A stretch of DNA of 64,000 bases from Aliiroseovarius sp. S1339 (GTDB taxonomy: Bacteria > Pseudomonadota > Alphaproteobacteria > Rhodobacterales > Rhodobacteraceae): assembly GCF_023195695.1 (NCBI RefSeq), contig NZ_JALPQG010000005.1:62001-126000 (forward strand), written 5' to 3'. Below the pieces are notes generated by a model, which saw only the letters and a program-made list of their open reading frames with translations, had not been told where the DNA came from and searched no databases. A program made the position numbers and the translations under genes. Positions 17,883 through 29,750 of the stretch are shown in pieces; the first letter of the stretch is position 1, and each line of letters opens with the position of its first letter.

Positions 17883-18524
17883 CTACCGCACCGGGTCCAA
17901 CAACGCCTTCTGCGCCCTGCAGTCGCGGCGCACGTCTCGGGCGCAGATGCGCGGTTCCAGGTCGCGAGTCAGGCACAGGCGGGCCTCTTGGATGCGGTCG
18001 GCGCGGCAGGTGATGGTCAGCATGTCGGGGTGCCAGTCGGGATTGGCTTGCAGGAAGGCCTCTTCCACCACGGACGCTGGCAGACGAACCGGGTTGGTCA
18101 GTTTGCGCAGCACCTCGGGGCGGCTCACCATGCCGTAGGCGCGCCGGACGAGGTCATAATACTCCTTGGCCTCAAGCCCCGCGCAAACGCCATGTTTCTT
18201 CCATTGATACCAAGCGGCCCCACCGGCCCCGAAAATATCAGCCTGCGCGTTGGTCAGGCCTCGCGATGGCGGGCGCTCGGATGTATGGCAATAGCTGGGC
18301 CAGCCCTGCTCATATTGCGGCCACAGACCATGCACGACCCAGCCAAGGTCTCGGCCCCGGTCGCATTGCTCGGACCCGCGCTGATCGCCTTCGACGGCGC
18401 ACCAATTTGGTGACCAGCTCAGCGCCAGAACGTAATAGTCGAAATCGCCCGCCTGCTCACCATCGGCCCATACGCCCAGCCCAGATGCGAGCCATAGAAT
18501 GCCACCAAAAAAGGCCTGCCGCAT
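17883..18524 (-). CDS. Secreted ribonuclease T2
   Basis: A 213-residue protein with a signal peptide (cleavage near residue 20). Both active-site segments of RNase T2 are present: WVVHGLWPQ and YQWKKHGVCAG, each with its catalytic His. Six or more Cys are available for disulfides in the periplasm. It degrades RNA without strong base choice to 3'-nucleotides. It stands between a GNAT gene and the divergent trcR. Confidence 0.92.
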   Translation of the reverse strand: MRQAFFGGILWLASGLGVWADGEQAGDFDYYVLALSWSPNWCAVEGDQRGSEQCDRGRDLGWVVHGLWPQYEQGWPSYCHTSERPPSRGLTNAQADIFGAGGAAWYQWKKHGVCAGLEAKEYYDLVRRAYGMVSRPEVLRKLTNPVRLPASVVEEAFLQANPDWHPDMLTITCRADRIQEARLCLTRDLEPRICARDVRRDCRAQKALLDPVR

Positions 18525-18672
18525 TTTGTCTTTCCTCTTTAACGCTTCCCCCTTATATAGGCCTCAAGTTCCCCGACAACGGAAACCGGCCTGACAAAGT
18601 CCACGCGACACAGGCAGCCCAGCCAGGGCGCGGGAAAGTTGTATCCGGGGCAAATTTTTAGGGAGTGTTCAG

Positions 18673-19428
18673 ATGAGCAAACTGATCATGGCAAAAGCCA
18701 CAGCCGTTTGGCTGGTGGACAACACAACACTAAGCTTCAAGCAGATCGCCGATTTCTGTGGCCTGCACGAGTTGGAAGTTCAGGGCATCGCCGATGGCGA
18801 TGTGGCAACCGGGGTCAAAGGGTTTGATCCCGTGGCCAACAACCAGCTGGATGCCAGCGAGATCGAGAAAGCCGAGAAAGATCCGCTGCACAAGTTGAAG
18901 CAAAAGTTCTATGCGGCTGCGGCCGGCGAAGAAAAGCGCCGTGGACCGCGCTATACTCCGCTGTCCAAGCGTCAGGACCGTCCGAACTCGATCCTGTGGC
19001 TGGTGAAGTTCCACCCTGAACTGGCAGACGCCCAGATCTCAAAGCTGGTTGGCACGACCAAGCCGACGATCCAGTCGATCCGCGAGCGTACGCACTGGAA
19101 CATCCAGAATATGGAGCCAATTGACCCGGTTGCGTTGGGATTGTGCAAGCAAAGCGAACTGGATCTTGCGGTTCAGAAAGCGGCTGCCAAGAAAGCCAAA
19201 GAAGGCGGCGTGATGACGGATGACGAGCGTCGCAAGCTGGTGTCGACCGAGCAGAGCCTTGGGATGGACCCCGAGCCGAAAATGCCCAGCGCCATCGAAG
19301 GGCTTGAGACGTTTACCCTGTCGGGCGCCCCGGATGACGAAAAAGAAGCACCGCTGCCGGATGCAGAAAGCTTCTTCAACTTGCCGGACAGTGACGACGA
19401 GGATGAAGGCGAAGACAAGAAAGATTGA
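18673..19428 (+). CDS. trcR: TrcR-type cell-cycle regulator (DUF1013)
   Basis: The 251-residue protein begins MSKLIMAKATAVWLVDNTTL and has helix-turn-helix-like segments (LSFKQIADFCGLHELEVQGI and DAQISKLVGTTKPTIQSI), the body of the DUF1013 family annotated as TrcR. The last 40 residues are highly acidic (SDDEDEGEDKKD). It is cytoplasmic and restricted to alphaproteobacteria. A strong terminator follows. Confidence 0.9.
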   Translation: MSKLIMAKATAVWLVDNTTLSFKQIADFCGLHELEVQGIADGDVATGVKGFDPVANNQLDASEIEKAEKDPLHKLKQKFYAAAAGEEKRRGPRYTPLSKRQDRPNSILWLVKFHPELADAQISKLVGTTKPTIQSIRERTHWNIQNMEPIDPVALGLCKQSELDLAVQKAAAKKAKEGGVMTDDERRKLVSTEQSLGMDPEPKMPSAIEGLETFTLSGAPDDEKEAPLPDAESFFNLPDSDDEDEGEDKKD

Positions 19429-19448
19429 TCCAACCCGGATCCAGCAAC

Positions 19449-19476
19449 GCCCCGGCCCTCGCGCCGGGGCTTTTTT
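19449..19476 (+). terminator. Intrinsic terminator after trcR
   Basis: A perfect GCCCCGG/CCGGGGC stem (19449-19455 with 19464-19470) is followed by six T. Confidence 0.9.
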
Positions 19477-19570
19477 GTTGCGCCAACCGTTTTCTGATCT
19501 GCCGTTAAGACCCTGTTCACCCTGTTCCGCAATGCTGAGTCACATTGAACACGGGACCGGAGAACCGGGA

Positions 19571-21789
<2,219 letters not shown>

Positions 21790-21793
<4 letters not shown>

Positions 21794-22551
21794 CCCTCGT
21801 CGCGCAGGAAAACCCAGTCGTCGCCGTCGCTCATGTCAGGTCGATGCTTATATCCGCCAAGATCAAAACTTTTCAGGGCCTCAGGGTCGCGCACGCGATT
21901 TTGCACAATAAACCGCGCCATCGCGCCCCGCGCTTTCTTGGCAAAGAAGCTGATCACTTTGGGCTGACCGGCTTTCGTGTCCAAAAACTGCGGCGTGATG
22001 ACCCGCAGATCAAGCGCCTGCAAATCAACTGCAGAAAAATATTCGACCGAGGCGCAATTGACCAAGATGTCGCTGGACGTGGCTTTGGCCCGCTGTGTCA
22101 ATTCAGTCGCAATGCTGTCGCCCCAGAACTCATACAGGTTCTTGCCGCATGGGTTTTTCATGCGCGTGCCCATCTCTAACCGATGCGGAGCGATCTGATC
22201 CATGGGGCGTAGCAAACCATAGAGACCCGACAGGATGGAAAGGTGGTCTTGGGCATAGCGCAGCTCGTCATCGTCCAGACTTGCGGCATCCAGCCCGGCA
22301 TAGGTATCGCCTGCAAACATCTGGATCGCCGGTTTTTCGCCAGCGCCGGTTCCGAAAGCCGAAAACCGTTCGACATTCAACGCACCCAACGCTGGCGAAA
22401 TGTGCATGAGCCGTTGCAAGTCTTTGCTCGACAAATCCCGTGCAGTATCGGCCAGAAGCATCGCTTGGGTCTTGAAAACGGGTCGCGTTCCTTCGGGCGG
22501 TTTCGTAGGTTTTTCGTCCAGCCGCTTGGCTGGAGAGACAACAACCAACAT
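21790..22551 (-). CDS. yaaA: Peroxide stress protein YaaA
   Basis: The 253-residue protein has the full YaaA/DUF328 pattern: MLVVVSPAKRLDE at the start, LSGLYGLLRPMDQIAPHRLEMG in the middle and VISFFAKKARGAMARFIV towards the end. In E. coli it binds DNA and lowers free iron and oxidative damage during peroxide stress. It begins 1 base after the recQ stop, so the two are one operon linking repair and oxidative stress. Confidence 0.95.
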
Positions 22552-22552
22552 G

Positions 22553-24601
22553 TCAGGCCCCCTCTGTTAGCGCGTCAATGAAAGCGGCACCGAACCGATC
22601 CGCTTTTTGTTGGTTCATTCCCTGAATTCGGCCCAACTCGGCAATACTCATAGGCTTTCGTTCAGCAATCTGGCGCAACGTGGCAGCGGTCACGGTTAAG
22701 TATTTGCCTGTGCCATCTTCGCCACGGGCCAAATCCGTTGCGATGACATGCAACTGGTCAAATACCCCGCCTGCTGCGCGCCCTGCAAGCTTGCGCCGCT
22801 GCGGGTGCAGGTCGGCAGGGGCCTCACCCGCGATCACCTCAAGAAACGCGTGACCATAGCTTTCCAGCTTCTTCGCCCCAACCCCGCCGATCCCCGCCAT
22901 TTCATCCAGATCGGCGGGCCGTTTCTCGGCCATTTCGATCAAGGTTTTATCGTTGAAGACCACATAGGCCGGAACGCGCGCCGCCTCGGCCAGTGCGCGT
23001 CGCTTGGCTTTCAGGGCGGACAGCAAGGGTGCGTCTTCGTCCGACACCATCATCTTGGCCGCCGGTCGTCGCGACGTGCTTTTCAACGTGTCGCGACGCA
23101 ATTCAACCTGCGCTTCGCCGCGCAAAACCGGGTGCGCTTTTTCGGTGATCCGCAATGCGCCGTGGCGTTCGGGGTCTGGCCGCACCAGATCAAGGCCCAA
23201 CATTTGCCGAAAAATCGCCTGCCACATGCGTTTGTCGTGATCTTTGCCGACGCCAAAGGTGGGCAGGCCGTCATGGCCCCGGTCGCGAACGCGGTCGGTC
23301 ATCGTGCCGCGAAGAATGTCGATCAGGTGACCAGACCCGAAATACTCGCCCGTACGCAGAATTGCTGACAGCGCCTTCATCACATCGACCGTCCCGTCGA
23401 ACAGATCGGGCGGCGTGGTGCACAGATCGCAATTGCCGCAAGGCGCGGTTGTTTCCCCGAAATAGGTCAGGAGTTGCTGGCGACGGCAGCCATGTGCCTC
23501 GGCCAAACCCAAAAGCGCATTCAGGCGGCCATGGTCGGCACCACGACGTTCGGCGGGGGCAAGCCCTTCGTCAATCTGCGAGCGCCTAAGCCGGATGTCG
23601 TCCGCGCCAAACAGCGTCAGCGTATCGGCGGGCGCGCCATCGCGACCGGCACGACCGATTTCCTGATAATAGGACTCGATCGACTTTGGCAGGTCGGAAT
23701 GGGCGACCCAGCGGATATCTGGTTTGTCGACGCCCATGCCAAAGGCCACAGTCGCAACAACGATCAGCCCGTCTTCTTGCTGAAACTGCCGTTCAACCTC
23801 GCGCCGGTCTTCGGCGTCCATTCCGCCGTGATAATATACCGCCGGGTGGCCCGCATCGCGCAGCGCCTTGGCCAAGGTTTCGGTGCGCGCGCGGGTCGCG
23901 GAATAGACAATACCTGACTGTCCTTTCCGCGCGGCTGCAAACGCCAATATTTGATTGCGTGGGCTGTCTTTGGCAGCGAACGCCAGATGAATGTTCGGAC
24001 GGTCGAAGCCGTGAAGAAAGGTGCGCGGCGTCGCCTGATCAAACAGTTTTTGGATTATTTCGACGCGGGTTTCTTCGTCTGCCGTCGCGGTGAAGGCGGC
24101 CAAGGGCACATCCAACGTGCGACGAAGCTCTCCGATCCGCAGATAGTCGGGGCGGAAATCGTGGCCCCACTGGCTGACACAATGCGCTTCATCGACGGCG
24201 ATCATCGTGACGCCAGCGCTCCGTAGCAGGTTCAACGTGCCGCCCGACGCCAACCGCTCGGGCGCCATGTACAGCAGCTTCAATTCGCCGCGTGACAAGG
24301 CATCAAAAACGGCATCGGTTTCTTCCTGCGTGTTGCCCGAAGTGAGCGCACCTGCAGTCACGCCAGCTGCCTGAAGCGCCCGCACCTGATCACGCATCAG
24401 GGCAATCAAAGGCGATATGACGACCGTCACACCGTCACGGATCAGCGCAGGCAGTTGAAAACACAGCGACTTGCCGCCGCCCGTCGGCATGATCGCCAAA
24501 GTGTTTTCGCCAAGCGAAACGGCTTCGACAATCTCGGCCTGTCCGGGGCGAAATTCATCGAATCCAAAAACGGATTTCAAAAGGTCCAGATCGCGGGGCA
24601 T
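22553..24601 (-). CDS. recQ: ATP-dependent DNA helicase RecQ
   Basis: A 682-residue RecQ. Walker A TGGGKS lies at about 40-45, the DEAH box at 137-140 with the aromatic-rich loop after it, and the conserved AFGMGVDKPDIRWV and QEIGRAGRDG motifs follow. The zinc site includes CGNCDLC. A winged helix and one or two HRDC-type segments (AELGRIQGMNQQKADRFG) complete it. It unwinds DNA 3'-5' in recombination and fork repair. The ATG at 24601 gives the usual N-terminus; an upstream in-frame start at 24637 is possible. Confidence 0.96.
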   Translation of the reverse strand: MPRDLDLLKSVFGFDEFRPGQAEIVEAVSLGENTLAIMPTGGGKSLCFQLPALIRDGVTVVISPLIALMRDQVRALQAAGVTAGALTSGNTQEETDAVFDALSRGELKLLYMAPERLASGGTLNLLRSAGVTMIAVDEAHCVSQWGHDFRPDYLRIGELRRTLDVPLAAFTATADEETRVEIIQKLFDQATPRTFLHGFDRPNIHLAFAAKDSPRNQILAFAAARKGQSGIVYSATRARTETLAKALRDAGHPAVYYHGGMDAEDRREVERQFQQEDGLIVVATVAFGMGVDKPDIRWVAHSDLPKSIESYYQEIGRAGRDGAPADTLTLFGADDIRLRRSQIDEGLAPAERRGADHGRLNALLGLAEAHGCRRQQLLTYFGETTAPCGNCDLCTTPPDLFDGTVDVMKALSAILRTGEYFGSGHLIDILRGTMTDRVRDRGHDGLPTFGVGKDHDKRMWQAIFRQMLGLDLVRPDPERHGALRITEKAHPVLRGEAQVELRRDTLKSTSRRPAAKMMVSDEDAPLLSALKAKRRALAEAARVPAYVVFNDKTLIEMAEKRPADLDEMAGIGGVGAKKLESYGHAFLEVIAGEAPADLHPQRRKLAGRAAGGVFDQLHVIATDLARGEDGTGKYLTVTAATLRQIAERKPMSIAELGRIQGMNQQKADRFGAAFIDALTEGA

Positions 24602-24661
24602 TCTGTGCTGCTCGTTATTTTGAGGGCACATTCCCATGCGCGACCGCTCGGAACAAGGGGC

Positions 24662-24949
24662 TTAGTAGAATGCAGACGCGTTCTTAATCAGAATAATCCG
24701 GATCGCATAAAGCGCGATCAACGCAACCAGCGGCGCGAAGTCCAGCCCACCCATTTGCGGCAGGAACCCACGGATGCGGGAATACACCGGCTCCAACACT
24801 CGGTTCAGGCCATACCAGACCTGCGCCACAATATGTTGCCGCAGGTTCAGGACCTGAAAATTAATCAGCCAGGACATCACGATATGCGCGATCAAGATGA
24901 ACCAGGCGATATCCACGATCAACATCAGGATTTGAAACAAGGACTGCAT
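24662..24949 (-). CDS. YggT-family membrane protein
   Basis: A 95-residue protein with two hydrophobic halves. The first is ILMLIVDIAWFILIAHIVMSWL and the second is FAPLVALIALYAIRIILI, with the conserved loop RVLEPVYSRIRGFLPQMGGLDF between them. YggT proteins are linked to osmotic tolerance, cell division or thylakoid biogenesis in different groups. AAGGAG 5 bases before the ATG fixes the start at 24949. Confidence 0.93.
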   Translation of the reverse strand: MQSLFQILMLIVDIAWFILIAHIVMSWLINFQVLNLRQHIVAQVWYGLNRVLEPVYSRIRGFLPQMGGLDFAPLVALIALYAIRIILIKNASAFY

Positions 24950-25075
24950 GTGGGCTCCTTCTGGGTTGTCCGTTCCATCTAGGGAAGGTTGCCACGCAGG
25001 GCAAGGGTGACGCGCGGTTTCGGTTGACGTTTGCCGGGGCCAAGGGCAGGTCAGCCACATCCTGAAGGAGCCGCC

Positions 25076-25606
25076 ATGTATCCGTTCATCCGCATGACCA
25101 AAGACCTGATCATAAACGCGCGGGCCAAGCCCCTGCCGATCACCGGCACCCATGTCAGCCATCATATGTGCTGGCCGTGGGACATCGACCTGTGGCGCGA
25201 GCTGAACAATGGGCGGACGCTCACACTTTATGACCTAGGGCGCATTCCGCTGGCGGGACGCACAGGGCTTAGCCGAATGCTGATCAAGAACCGCTGGGGT
25301 TTGACCATGGCAGGGGCTTCCGTTCGATATCGCAAGCGGATTCGCACCTTTGTCAGGTTCGAAATGCGCAGCCGTGTTGTCGGCTGGGGCGATAGATTCA
25401 TTTATGTCGAGCAAAGTATGTGGCTGCACGGCGAGTGTGCGAACCAGATTGTCTATCGCTCAGCGGTGACGGATCGCAACGGCATCGTGCCCACCGCCCG
25501 CGTGGTCGAAGCGCTGGGGTATGGCGGCCCGCCACCAGTGTTGCCGCAATGGGTGCAGGCTTGGATCGACGCCGAAGCCCAGCGCCCCTGGCCACCCGAG
25601 GCATGA
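25076..25606 (+). CDS. Acyl-CoA thioesterase-like hotdog protein
   Basis: A 176-residue hotdog-fold protein resembling the THEM6/4HBT_2 group: HVSHHMCWPWDIDLWRELNNG with its long helix, then RIRTFVRFEMRSRVVGWGDRFIYVEQ. AAGGAG lies 5 bases upstream of the ATG. It diverges from yggT. Specificity unknown. Confidence 0.82.
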   Translation: MYPFIRMTKDLIINARAKPLPITGTHVSHHMCWPWDIDLWRELNNGRTLTLYDLGRIPLAGRTGLSRMLIKNRWGLTMAGASVRYRKRIRTFVRFEMRSRVVGWGDRFIYVEQSMWLHGECANQIVYRSAVTDRNGIVPTARVVEALGYGGPPPVLPQWVQAWIDAEAQRPWPPEA

Positions 25607-25630
25607 GAACGCTTGCCCGCGCTTAGATTT

Positions 25631-25655
25631 CCCTGTTTGATCACTTCAAACAGGG
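25631..25655. promoter_or_regulatory. Perfect hairpin overlapping the MFS gene ribosome site
   Basis: CCCTGTTTGA (25631-25640) and TCAAACAGGG (25646-25655) are perfectly complementary with a 5-base loop. The right arm runs into AGGGAG, the Shine-Dalgarno sequence of the gene that starts at 25663. In RNA it could hide the ribosome site; in DNA it could be an operator. There is no T run after it, so it is not an intrinsic terminator. Confidence 0.6.
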
Positions 25656-25662
25656 AGTAGGC

Positions 25663-27027
25663 ATGGCAGAGATTTCGACGCGCAGGCGTATCTGGGGCTG
25701 GTATTGGTTCGACTGGGCCAGCCAACCCTACCACACCCTGATATTGACCTTCATCTTTGGCCCCTTCTTCGCCGCCGTCGCGACCGAGTTCTTTATGGGC
25801 CAGGGGCTGCCAGAACTTGCCGCCGACGCGAAGGCGCAAAGTATCTGGTCATGGGGGTTGGCCGCTGCTGGCCTGATCGTCGGATTTGGCGCACCGATCA
25901 TGGGAGCTTTGGCTGACACTGCCGGGCGTGTGCGCCCTTGGGTCGCGTTCTTTGGCCTTCTTTATGTGATTGGCGCTGCGTCCTTGTGGTGGACACAGCC
26001 CGATGGGTCGAACATGTGGGCCATGATCCTGATGTTTGGCATTGGCTTCATTGGCGCTGAATTCGCGCTGGTTTTCACCAACTCTCAACTTCCCAGTCTG
26101 GCTGATCAAGACGAGGTGGGCGAGATTTCCGGCTCGGGATTTGCGTTCGGCTATGTCGGCGGGCTGGTTGCGCTGGCGATCATGTTGACCCTGTTCGTCG
26201 AACAACCTAACGGCAAGACGTTGATTGGCCTCGCGCCGGGTCTGGGCTTGCTGGATGCCGAAGCGCGAGAAGGCACGCGGTTTGTTGGCCCGTTTGTAGC
26301 GCTTTGGTTCATCGTTTTCATGATCCCCTATGCCTTGTGGGTCAAGGACAGACCCAAACGTGGTTCCAAGCACAGCCTGTCGGGTGCGTTCGCCATTCTG
26401 GATCGTACCATCCGGGGGTTGAGGTACAAGAAAAGCCTTGCGGCCTATCTGGGCAGTTCAATGTTTTATCGAGACGCGTTGAATGGGCTTTATGGATTTG
26501 GCGGGGTGTACGCGAGCCTTGTTCTAAACTGGCCCATCGTTCTGATTGGCGTCTTTGGCATCATCTCAGGCATTGCGGCGGCGCTGTTCAGTTGGCTGGG
26601 TGGGCGTGTTGACAAGAAGCGCGGCCCGAAACCCGTCATCATCGGTTCAGTGCTGGTTCTGATGACGGTTTGCTTCCTGATCGTGAACATGACTCGCGAG
26701 GCGATCTTTGGCATTCCCCTGCCCGACGGATCAAACCTTCCCGACATCATCTTTTTCGGATGCGGCATGTTGATCGGTGGCATGGGCGGCACATTGCAAT
26801 CAGCCAGTCGGTCAATGATGGTGCGCCATGTGGACCCCGAAGCGCCGACAGAAAGTTTCGGCCTATATGGGTTGTCGGGTCGTGCGACGTCATTCATGGC
26901 ACCTGCCCTGATCGCTTGGTTCACGACGATGACGGGCAGTGCGCGGCTCGGCGTGTCTCCGCTGATCGGGTTGTTTGCGTTAGGGCTTTTTCTTCTGATC
27001 TGGGTTAAACCAGAGGGCGAGCAGTGA
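25663..27027 (+). CDS. MFS transporter, UMF1 / Atg22-like family
   Basis: The 454-residue protein has about twelve membrane spans. Its start WGWYWFDWASQPYHTLILTFIF is typical of the UMF1 (Atg22-like) branch of the major facilitator superfamily. The substrate is unknown; yeast Atg22 effluxes amino acids from vacuoles. Its stop overlaps or abuts the mepA start, so the two may be co-translated. Confidence 0.9.
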   Translation: MAEISTRRRIWGWYWFDWASQPYHTLILTFIFGPFFAAVATEFFMGQGLPELAADAKAQSIWSWGLAAAGLIVGFGAPIMGALADTAGRVRPWVAFFGLLYVIGAASLWWTQPDGSNMWAMILMFGIGFIGAEFALVFTNSQLPSLADQDEVGEISGSGFAFGYVGGLVALAIMLTLFVEQPNGKTLIGLAPGLGLLDAEAREGTRFVGPFVALWFIVFMIPYALWVKDRPKRGSKHSLSGAFAILDRTIRGLRYKKSLAAYLGSSMFYRDALNGLYGFGGVYASLVLNWPIVLIGVFGIISGIAAALFSWLGGRVDKKRGPKPVIIGSVLVLMTVCFLIVNMTREAIFGIPLPDGSNLPDIIFFGCGMLIGGMGGTLQSASRSMMVRHVDPEAPTESFGLYGLSGRATSFMAPALIAWFTTMTGSARLGVSPLIGLFALGLFLLIWVKPEGEQ

Positions 27028-27932
27028 AGGGTAGCAGGTCTATGTTCAAAAAATTCATTCGAAAATTGATTGCGATGGGCGCTTTGATGTTTGCGGCTAC
27101 GTTGACTGCCCCCGACAATGCAACCGCCGAAACAGCGGCAAAGCAATTGTTTGGCGCGGCGCGGGCCGGGTCGGCACAGAAATCAACTCCCCTTGGGTCC
27201 TATGCAAAAGGATGTCTCGCGGGCGGCGCGCAGCTGCCCCAATCCGGCCCCACATGGCAGGCGATGCGCTTGTCACGCAACCGAAACTGGGGTCATCCAG
27301 AACTGATTGACTTCGTTAAGGGCCTGTCACGCAAAGCGGCAAAGCAGCCCGGCTGGAACGGGCTTTATATTGGTGACATGAGCCAGCCGCGTGGCGGCCC
27401 GATGCTAAGCGGCCACCGGTCACATCAGATCGGGCTGGATGCCGATATCTGGATGTTGCCTGCCAAGCGATTGAACCTGTCGGTGAATGCGCGCGAAAAC
27501 CTTTCGTCCATTTCGATGCGGCGCGCCAAAGGTGCGTTTGTCAACAAATCATGGACGCGCGCGCATCATGCCATTCTAAAGACTGCCGCCAAAGATCCTC
27601 GCGTCGCGCGAATTTTCGTATTTCCCGGCGCCAAAGTTCAGATGTGTAACGACGAAAAAGGCAACCGCAAATGGCTGCGTAAAATCCGTCCATGGTGGGG
27701 CCATCATTATCACTTCCATGTGCGGCTAAATTGTCCGAAGGGGATGCGCGGTTGCGTCGATCAAGCCCCTCCTCCGCCCGGCGATGGCTGTCAGGATGCA
27801 GCGAACTGGGCCAATGAAATCCTTAATCCCAAACCGCAGCCACCTGCGCCACCGACACCCAGCAAGCCGCGTCGAGAATTGACGCTAAGGGACTTACCCA
27901 ACCAATGCCGTTCCGTCTTGTCTTCGCGCTAG
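27024..27932 (+). CDS. mepA: Penicillin-insensitive murein endopeptidase MepA
   Basis: A 302-residue secreted LAS-type metallopeptidase that cuts D-Ala-mDAP cross-links in peptidoglycan. Zinc-binding motifs are present: SGHRSHQIGLDADIWM and WWGHHYHFHVRL. A signal peptide ends near residue 36. The GTG at 27024 overlaps the MFS stop (GTGA) with GAGGG upstream; an ATG at 27042 is an alternative. A Pro-rich C-terminal tail extends past the enzyme domain. The 3' end overlaps the next gene by 28 bases. Confidence 0.94.
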   Translation: MKGSRSMFKKFIRKLIAMGALMFAATLTAPDNATAETAAKQLFGAARAGSAQKSTPLGSYAKGCLAGGAQLPQSGPTWQAMRLSRNRNWGHPELIDFVKGLSRKAAKQPGWNGLYIGDMSQPRGGPMLSGHRSHQIGLDADIWMLPAKRLNLSVNARENLSSISMRRAKGAFVNKSWTRAHHAILKTAAKDPRVARIFVFPGAKVQMCNDEKGNRKWLRKIRPWWGHHYHFHVRLNCPKGMRGCVDQAPPPPGDGCQDAANWANEILNPKPQPPAPPTPSKPRRELTLRDLPNQCRSVLSSR

Positions 27933-28852
27933 GCGCGCTGGCGGCACTTGTCGCACTATTTGCCGTTGATCTTGGGGCGCAAACCGTGTCCGAGGCGAAA
28001 CTTGTGTCCGCCACGCGGTGGTATGGCGGTGATGACACCGCGTTTGGGGGCTTTTCGGGAATTGAAGTCAGCGATGATGGCGCGACCTTCGTTGCGCTGA
28101 CTGATCGTGGTCACATCACTCGCGGCAAGCTCCTGCGTGAAAGCGGTGTGATCACCAAGGTTGCGCATAGCAAGCTGAAGAAGCTGACATCGCCACGGGG
28201 TATCGCGCTCAGGGGGGCCTGGACAGACAGTGAGGGTCTGGCGGTGTCGCCCAATGGCGATGTATATGTCAGCTTCGAAGTTGCCCATCGCATCACAAAA
28301 TATGTGCGGGGACAGGCAAAAGGCCAAGACATTCCAGACAACCCAGCCACCAAAAGGATGGCTGGAAATTCGGCGCAAGAGGCATTGGCGATCCACCCTG
28401 ACGGCACGCTTTTCATGATTCCCGAAGGGTCGGATAAGCAAAACAACCCGCATACGTTGTATCGGTTGCGACCGGGATCAAAGACATGGGACACTCAGTT
28501 TACGATCCCGCGTCACCGACCGTTTTTGCCGGTTGGCGCAGATATTGGACCAGATGGCCGCCTTTATGTGTTGGAACGTCACCTTGGAAGCGTCCTTGGC
28601 TTTACCAACCGCGTGCGCCGGTTCGACATTGCACCCGATAGCCTGACCAACGAAACCATTCTGCTGCAAAGCAAGGTCGGCGCGCACGACAATCTTGAGG
28701 GGCTGGCGGTTTGGCGAGATCAAGACGGGCTGATCCGCCTGACCATGATCTCGGACGATAACTTCATGTTCTTTCAGGTGACAGAGATCGTGGAATACGT
28801 GGTCCCCGACAGTGCCAGCGCCAAAACAGACCACTTGACCAAAACACAATGA
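27905..28852 (+). CDS. Secreted phytase-like / esterase-like beta-propeller protein
   Basis: A 315-residue protein with a signal peptide (cleavage after about residue 25) and the repeats of the 'esterase-like activity of phytase' family: GGFSGIEVSDDGATFVALTDRG, then DSEGLAVSPNGDVYVSFE, then NLEGLAVWRDQDG. These form a beta-propeller in the periplasm. The activity in this family is poorly known. It overlaps mepA by 28 bases. Confidence 0.84.
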   Translation: MPFRLVFALGALAALVALFAVDLGAQTVSEAKLVSATRWYGGDDTAFGGFSGIEVSDDGATFVALTDRGHITRGKLLRESGVITKVAHSKLKKLTSPRGIALRGAWTDSEGLAVSPNGDVYVSFEVAHRITKYVRGQAKGQDIPDNPATKRMAGNSAQEALAIHPDGTLFMIPEGSDKQNNPHTLYRLRPGSKTWDTQFTIPRHRPFLPVGADIGPDGRLYVLERHLGSVLGFTNRVRRFDIAPDSLTNETILLQSKVGAHDNLEGLAVWRDQDGLIRLTMISDDNFMFFQVTEIVEYVVPDSASAKTDHLTKTQ

Positions 28853-28923
28853 GGGGTTAAGCGCAGCGCGTTCCTGACCTGCAGGGACCAAGTCTCCGCA
28901 ACCTTGTTAAAACGGATCAACAG

Positions 28924-29544
28924 ATGAAACGTATCCTTCCCGGCGTGATCGTCATGGCCGCCATTGTCGTGGCCTCTAACATTCTTGTGCAACATCTGTT
29001 CGGCCAATGGCTGACATGGGGGGCTTTCACCTATCCGCTGGCCTTTCTTGTGACGGATGTGATGAACCGCGTCTATGGCGCCGCATCGGCGCGTAAGGTG
29101 GTGTTTGCCGGGTTCGTCACTGGCGTAATCTGTAGCTTCATCGGCACACAGATCATGGGCGAATTCGGCCCGCTGGTGACCCTGCGCATCGCCATCGGTT
29201 CGGGTATGGCCTTCCTGACCGCACAGCTTCTGGACGTGGCGATATTTGATCGTCTGCGCGATGGGAAATGGTGGCGTGCGCCGGTTGTAAGCACCATCAT
29301 TGGTGGCTCAGTCGACACGGCGATTTTCTTCACGATCGCGTTCTCGGCAAGTCTTACATTCCTAGAGCCTGCCAATGACGTCAGCTGGGCTGGCGAAGTT
29401 TTGCCGTTGATCGGCGTAGGACCCGAGGTGCCGCTTTGGATGTCGCTTGCTGTGGCCGATTGGCTTGTAAAACTGGCGCTTGCACTATTCGCGCTGGTTC
29501 CATTTCGCCTCATTGTCACGAAACTTTCACCAAATCCTGCGTGA
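28924..29544 (+). CDS. Queuosine precursor transporter (YhhQ/VUT family)
   Basis: A 206-residue membrane protein with about six spans. AFLVTDVMNRVYGAASARKVV is the family's conserved cytoplasmic loop. E. coli YhhQ imports queuine precursors (preQ0/preQ1) for tRNA modification. I saw no preQ1 riboswitch in the 71-base leader. The RNA-like element that follows starts right after its stop. Confidence 0.9.
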   Translation: MKRILPGVIVMAAIVVASNILVQHLFGQWLTWGAFTYPLAFLVTDVMNRVYGAASARKVVFAGFVTGVICSFIGTQIMGEFGPLVTLRIAIGSGMAFLTAQLLDVAIFDRLRDGKWWRAPVVSTIIGGSVDTAIFFTIAFSASLTFLEPANDVSWAGEVLPLIGVGPEVPLWMSLAVADWLVKLALALFALVPFRLIVTKLSPNPA

Positions 29545-29612
29545 AAAGTTTTGACAAACGCAAAATCTGTGGCAACCTCCTAGATATAGAAACAGCGAGA
29601 AAGGAGGTGTCC

Positions 29613-29654
29613 ATGTCAAGAGATACAACGGAGAGAGGTGCCGGGACAATCTAG
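29613..29654 (+). CDS. 13-codon leader-type peptide frame
   Basis: ATG at 29613 follows the strongest possible ribosome site (AAGGAGGTG, 3-base gap) and reads MSRDTTERGAGTI before TAG. It has no run of a single regulated amino acid. Such a short frame with such a strong site is more likely a regulatory translation unit than a functional peptide, but either is possible. Confidence 0.45.
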   Translation: MSRDTTERGAGTI

Positions 29655-29750
29655 GTCGCGACTTTCCGGGGCAGCCCCCGGTGGGAAATGCGGACCCTTT
29701 TTGGCCCAGCCTTACCGGCGGTCTAACCGGTCCCACCTCCTTAATTCTCG

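Noticed and set aside
28853-28923. preQ1 riboswitch before the queuosine-precursor transporter
   Set aside because: The 71-base leader has no preQ1-type hairpin with an A-rich tail matching the known classes.
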